This document shows, piece by piece, positions 63,686-64,000 of a DNA stretch of 64,000 nucleotides (the first letter of the stretch is position 1; the number at the start of each line of letters is the position of its first letter). Below the pieces are notes generated by a model. It was not told where the DNA came from. It made no database searches and saw only the letters and a program-made list of their open reading frames with translations. The DNA comes from Elgaria multicarinata webbii. Lineage: Eukaryota; Chordata; Lepidosauria; Squamata; Anguidae. Where the stretch lies: the NCBI RefSeq assembly GCF_023053635.1, contig NC_086192.1, forward strand, positions 16,158,001 through 16,222,000. The letters are read 5' to 3'. The position numbers were made by a program, and so were the translations under genes.

Positions 63686-64000
63686 TTTGCACCTGAATTC
63701 GGCCTGGACAGCAAGAAATTCAACACCCCTGCTAGACACACTTGCCTGGGAGTAAGCCCCCCCCACCCCCGAAAAGCATTAGCTGCAGTGTTTAAGGACA
63801 TCTGTAGCTACCCTTTTCGAAAGGCAATTATATCAACAATTTTTCCTACAAAAACTGGTCAGGCAACTTTTTAACGTATGCAGTTCCCCAATTTTAACAT
63901 TTTACAAGCTGTTTCCTTTTTCCTCTGTTAAGTCCAGCAGCATCAGTAATTAATAGAAGGGTACAAGAGCCCTGTTGGATCTGTCAGACAGAAGTTCAGA

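Overview
The window is vertebrate nuclear DNA, most likely from a squamate reptile (lizard or snake). It has spliced genes with GT-AG introns, CpG-island promoters and no bacterial-type operons. It also carries many CR1 LINE 3' ends, MIR/CORE-like and tRNA-derived SINEs, L2-type tails and short palindromic hAT-type MITEs. Only two protein-coding genes can be supported. They are SEPTIN4 on the minus strand and VPS37D on the plus strand, in divergent orientation. From memory, the human orthologues lie on different chromosomes (17q22 and 7q11.23) but share a microchromosome in chicken, so the pairing fits an ancestral sauropsid linkage.

Layout. 1-8208 is downstream of SEPTIN4 and holds repeats plus one striking but unassigned promoter-like block near 2120-2220. 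From 8209 to 35049 (minus) lie eleven septin coding exons and a CpG-island first exon whose last three bases are the ATG; together they predict a 472-residue septin. Intron phases match at every junction. From 44475 to 50734 (minus) lies a second, upstream coding part. It is a huge exon of about 896 codons that I equate with the former C17orf47 part of the human SEPTIN4 locus, a 45-nt exon, and possibly an 8-nt micro-exon that would restore the frame into the septin exons. From 50735 to 54478 is repeat-rich intergenic DNA. From 54479 to 60980 (plus) are four VPS37D exons (289 residues), with a 3'UTR ending near the AATAAA at 62449. From about 62480 to 64000 there is only repeat-bearing intergenic DNA.

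Functions. SEPTIN4 is a SEPT2-group GTP-binding septin that builds heteromeric filaments at membranes and the cytoskeleton. VPS37D is a subunit of ESCRT-I, which sorts ubiquitinated membrane cargo and helps in membrane scission. They are not known to act together; the adjacency looks like conserved gene order.

Repeats are the most unusual part. A fold-back MITE in a SEPTIN4 intron has been blown up from inside into about 39 copies of a 57-bp unit with higher-order structure (30507-32867). Because 57 is divisible by three, long open frames arise on both strands. Several MITEs still show exact 8-bp target duplications. There are also near-perfect hairpins (53329-53420, 7712-7797, 18524-18608) and a 252-nt uninterrupted purine tract (40914-41165).
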